Below are positions 17,073 to 18,013 of a stretch of 18,013 nt of DNA, piece after piece. The stretch covers positions 1-18,013 of the forward strand of contig JALLAZ010000441.1 in the NCBI GenBank assembly GCA_036939755.1. The letters are read 5' to 3'. This stretch comes from Stephanodiscus triporus. Its lineage: Eukaryota; Bacillariophyta; Thalassiosirophyceae; Thalassiosirales; Thalassiosiraceae. How positions within the stretch are numbered: position 1 is the first letter of the stretch; each line of letters opens with the position of its first letter. Under the pieces are notes generated by a model, which saw nothing but the letters and a program-made list of their open reading frames with translations, was not told the origin of the DNA and ran no database searches. Made by a program: the position numbers and the translations under genes.

Positions 17073-18013
17073 ACAATCCTGATGACGGTAGGCATTGGCG
17101 AGATTTCACCTGGCAAGAACTCACTCACCCTAAACGATACCGACAACGGTCAACGCGTGAGCAGAAAAAAGCTCGACGTTCAAATCACTCATCAAATCAT
17201 ACTTTTTTTTGACCTCCGTTGACATTGAAATCTATGATATCTATTTTAAAGCAAGTTGAGTCCCTGAAATTGGCTGAAAGAAGTCATCAACATTCTCCTA
17301 ATAATACATCATTGAACAGATGCCATCCTACTTGCAAGGGGGCAGAATTTTTTCAATGAGGCATGATTTAGGCACCTGACTTTTTTCCGGGTCATCTCCA
17401 AGTCCTCTCTCACCGAGTTCCCAAGTAGTGTCGGCGGACACACGATCGATGCGCATACCTCGTTCCAACAAAGTATTATCAGAAACATACAACCCTTCCA
17501 TCGCGTCAAACCTCGTTTAAGTTCAATGGCATTGTATGCCACCATCCTACCCCTAAGTACCGTGCCGGCAACCATCCCTTCGTGCCCCTACCAATGTCAT
17601 GTGCTTCGTCAAGGACACGCAACCCAATCTCTGCTGTTGGGTTATATGAGATACTTAACATGGGACACCAGATAGTTACATGCTATCAGCAATCAAGACG
17701 TAGCAGGCCCACGTGTCCCCGCGGCCTGGTTCTTATTCTTGCCATGTTTGACCTAAATTTTGTTACTATGGGGGCGATGTTTTATCACAATCTAATCTGG
17801 CCCATGTTGTTTTTATGTTCATAAAATTCATTCGCTTGTATTGTAGATAGAGTTGTACAACATACTCCTACATACATAGAAATAATCACAAATCCCAATC
17901 AAAAATGGACAAACCTGAAGAGAGAAAAGTACATGACAGACAAAAGGGGTCGACTATAATATGGCACCCTAATGGAGATGAATATATTCAATTTCACCCT
18001 TTTTTCGCGCGCG
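17073..18013. other. Gene-poor tail with weak transposase-like frame
   Basis: After the plastid-protein 3' end nothing firm is seen. On the minus strand 17575-17309 is open for 88 codons (NAIELKRGLTRWKG, CWNEVCASIV, TRKKVRCLNHASLKKF). The spacing of LKRG, a Trp-containing strand and a late basic motif vaguely recalls piggyBac-type transposases, but no catalytic Asp could be placed. Upstream codons in the same frame hit a stop, so any gene is broken. The remainder to 18013 is AT-rich. Confidence 0.3.

Noticed and set aside
16448..17146. 232-codon minus-strand frame over the plastid-protein gene
   Set aside because: It crosses exon, poly-C intron and exon of the plus-strand gene and has low-complexity text.

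Overview
The window looks like nuclear DNA from a photosynthetic stramenopile, most likely a diatom. The reasons are short spliceosomal introns (84-206 bp), a secreted protease with a long Pro/Thr/Ser 'SPT' tract, a bipartite plastid-type presequence with Phe after the predicted cleavage site, GC-rich genes carrying TCG/ACG microsatellites, and a broad AT-richer stretch of decayed mobile DNA. The organism call is inference; the gene calls rest on motifs read in the sequence.

Layout. (1) 1-430: the 3' end of a Helitron/Pif1-type helicase, cut off before its last conserved motif, followed by a 53-bp direct repeat pair and a small inverted repeat. (2) 538-2483: a secreted zinc metallopeptidase (+) of the HExxHxxGxxHD type. 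Its intron splits the zinc motif, and it has a Pro/Thr stalk and a six-cysteine knottin-like tail. (3) About 2484-8375: some 5.9 kb with no confident host gene. It holds a frameshifted transposase-like gene (minus, 2983-4202), an inverted repeat bounding 1.1 kb, two strong hairpins (4487-4537 and 6832-7042), a repeated 28-codon unit and a possible Helitron 3' end near 8105-8143. (4) 8472-9317: an AQP11/SIP-like 'superaquaporin' (+) with a C-terminal dilysine ER signal. (5) 9625-11435: a TPR-repeat protein (minus, three exons, one intron GC-AG). (6) 11848-14580: MnmG/GidA/MTO1, the tRNA wobble-uridine modification enzyme (+, three exons). (7) 14687-15973: an HSD17B12/KCR-like short-chain dehydrogenase (minus, three exons; its last two exons lie beyond the long open frame). 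(8) 16346-17072: a small, probably plastid-targeted protein of unknown function (+, two exons). (9) 17073-18013: a tail with only a weak transposase-like open frame.

The host genes from 8.4 to 17.1 kb alternate in strand. The aquaporin and TPR gene converge, the TPR gene and mnmG diverge from a 412-bp spacer, mnmG and the SDR gene converge with 106 bp between stops, and the SDR gene and the plastid protein diverge from a 372-bp spacer. No shared pathway links them. The SDR and the aquaporin would both sit in ER membrane if the calls are right; MnmG would act in an organelle.

Eight introns were placed. Five begin GTGAGT; the others begin GTAAGA, GTACGA and GCAAGA. No rRNA, tRNA or CRISPR array was seen.
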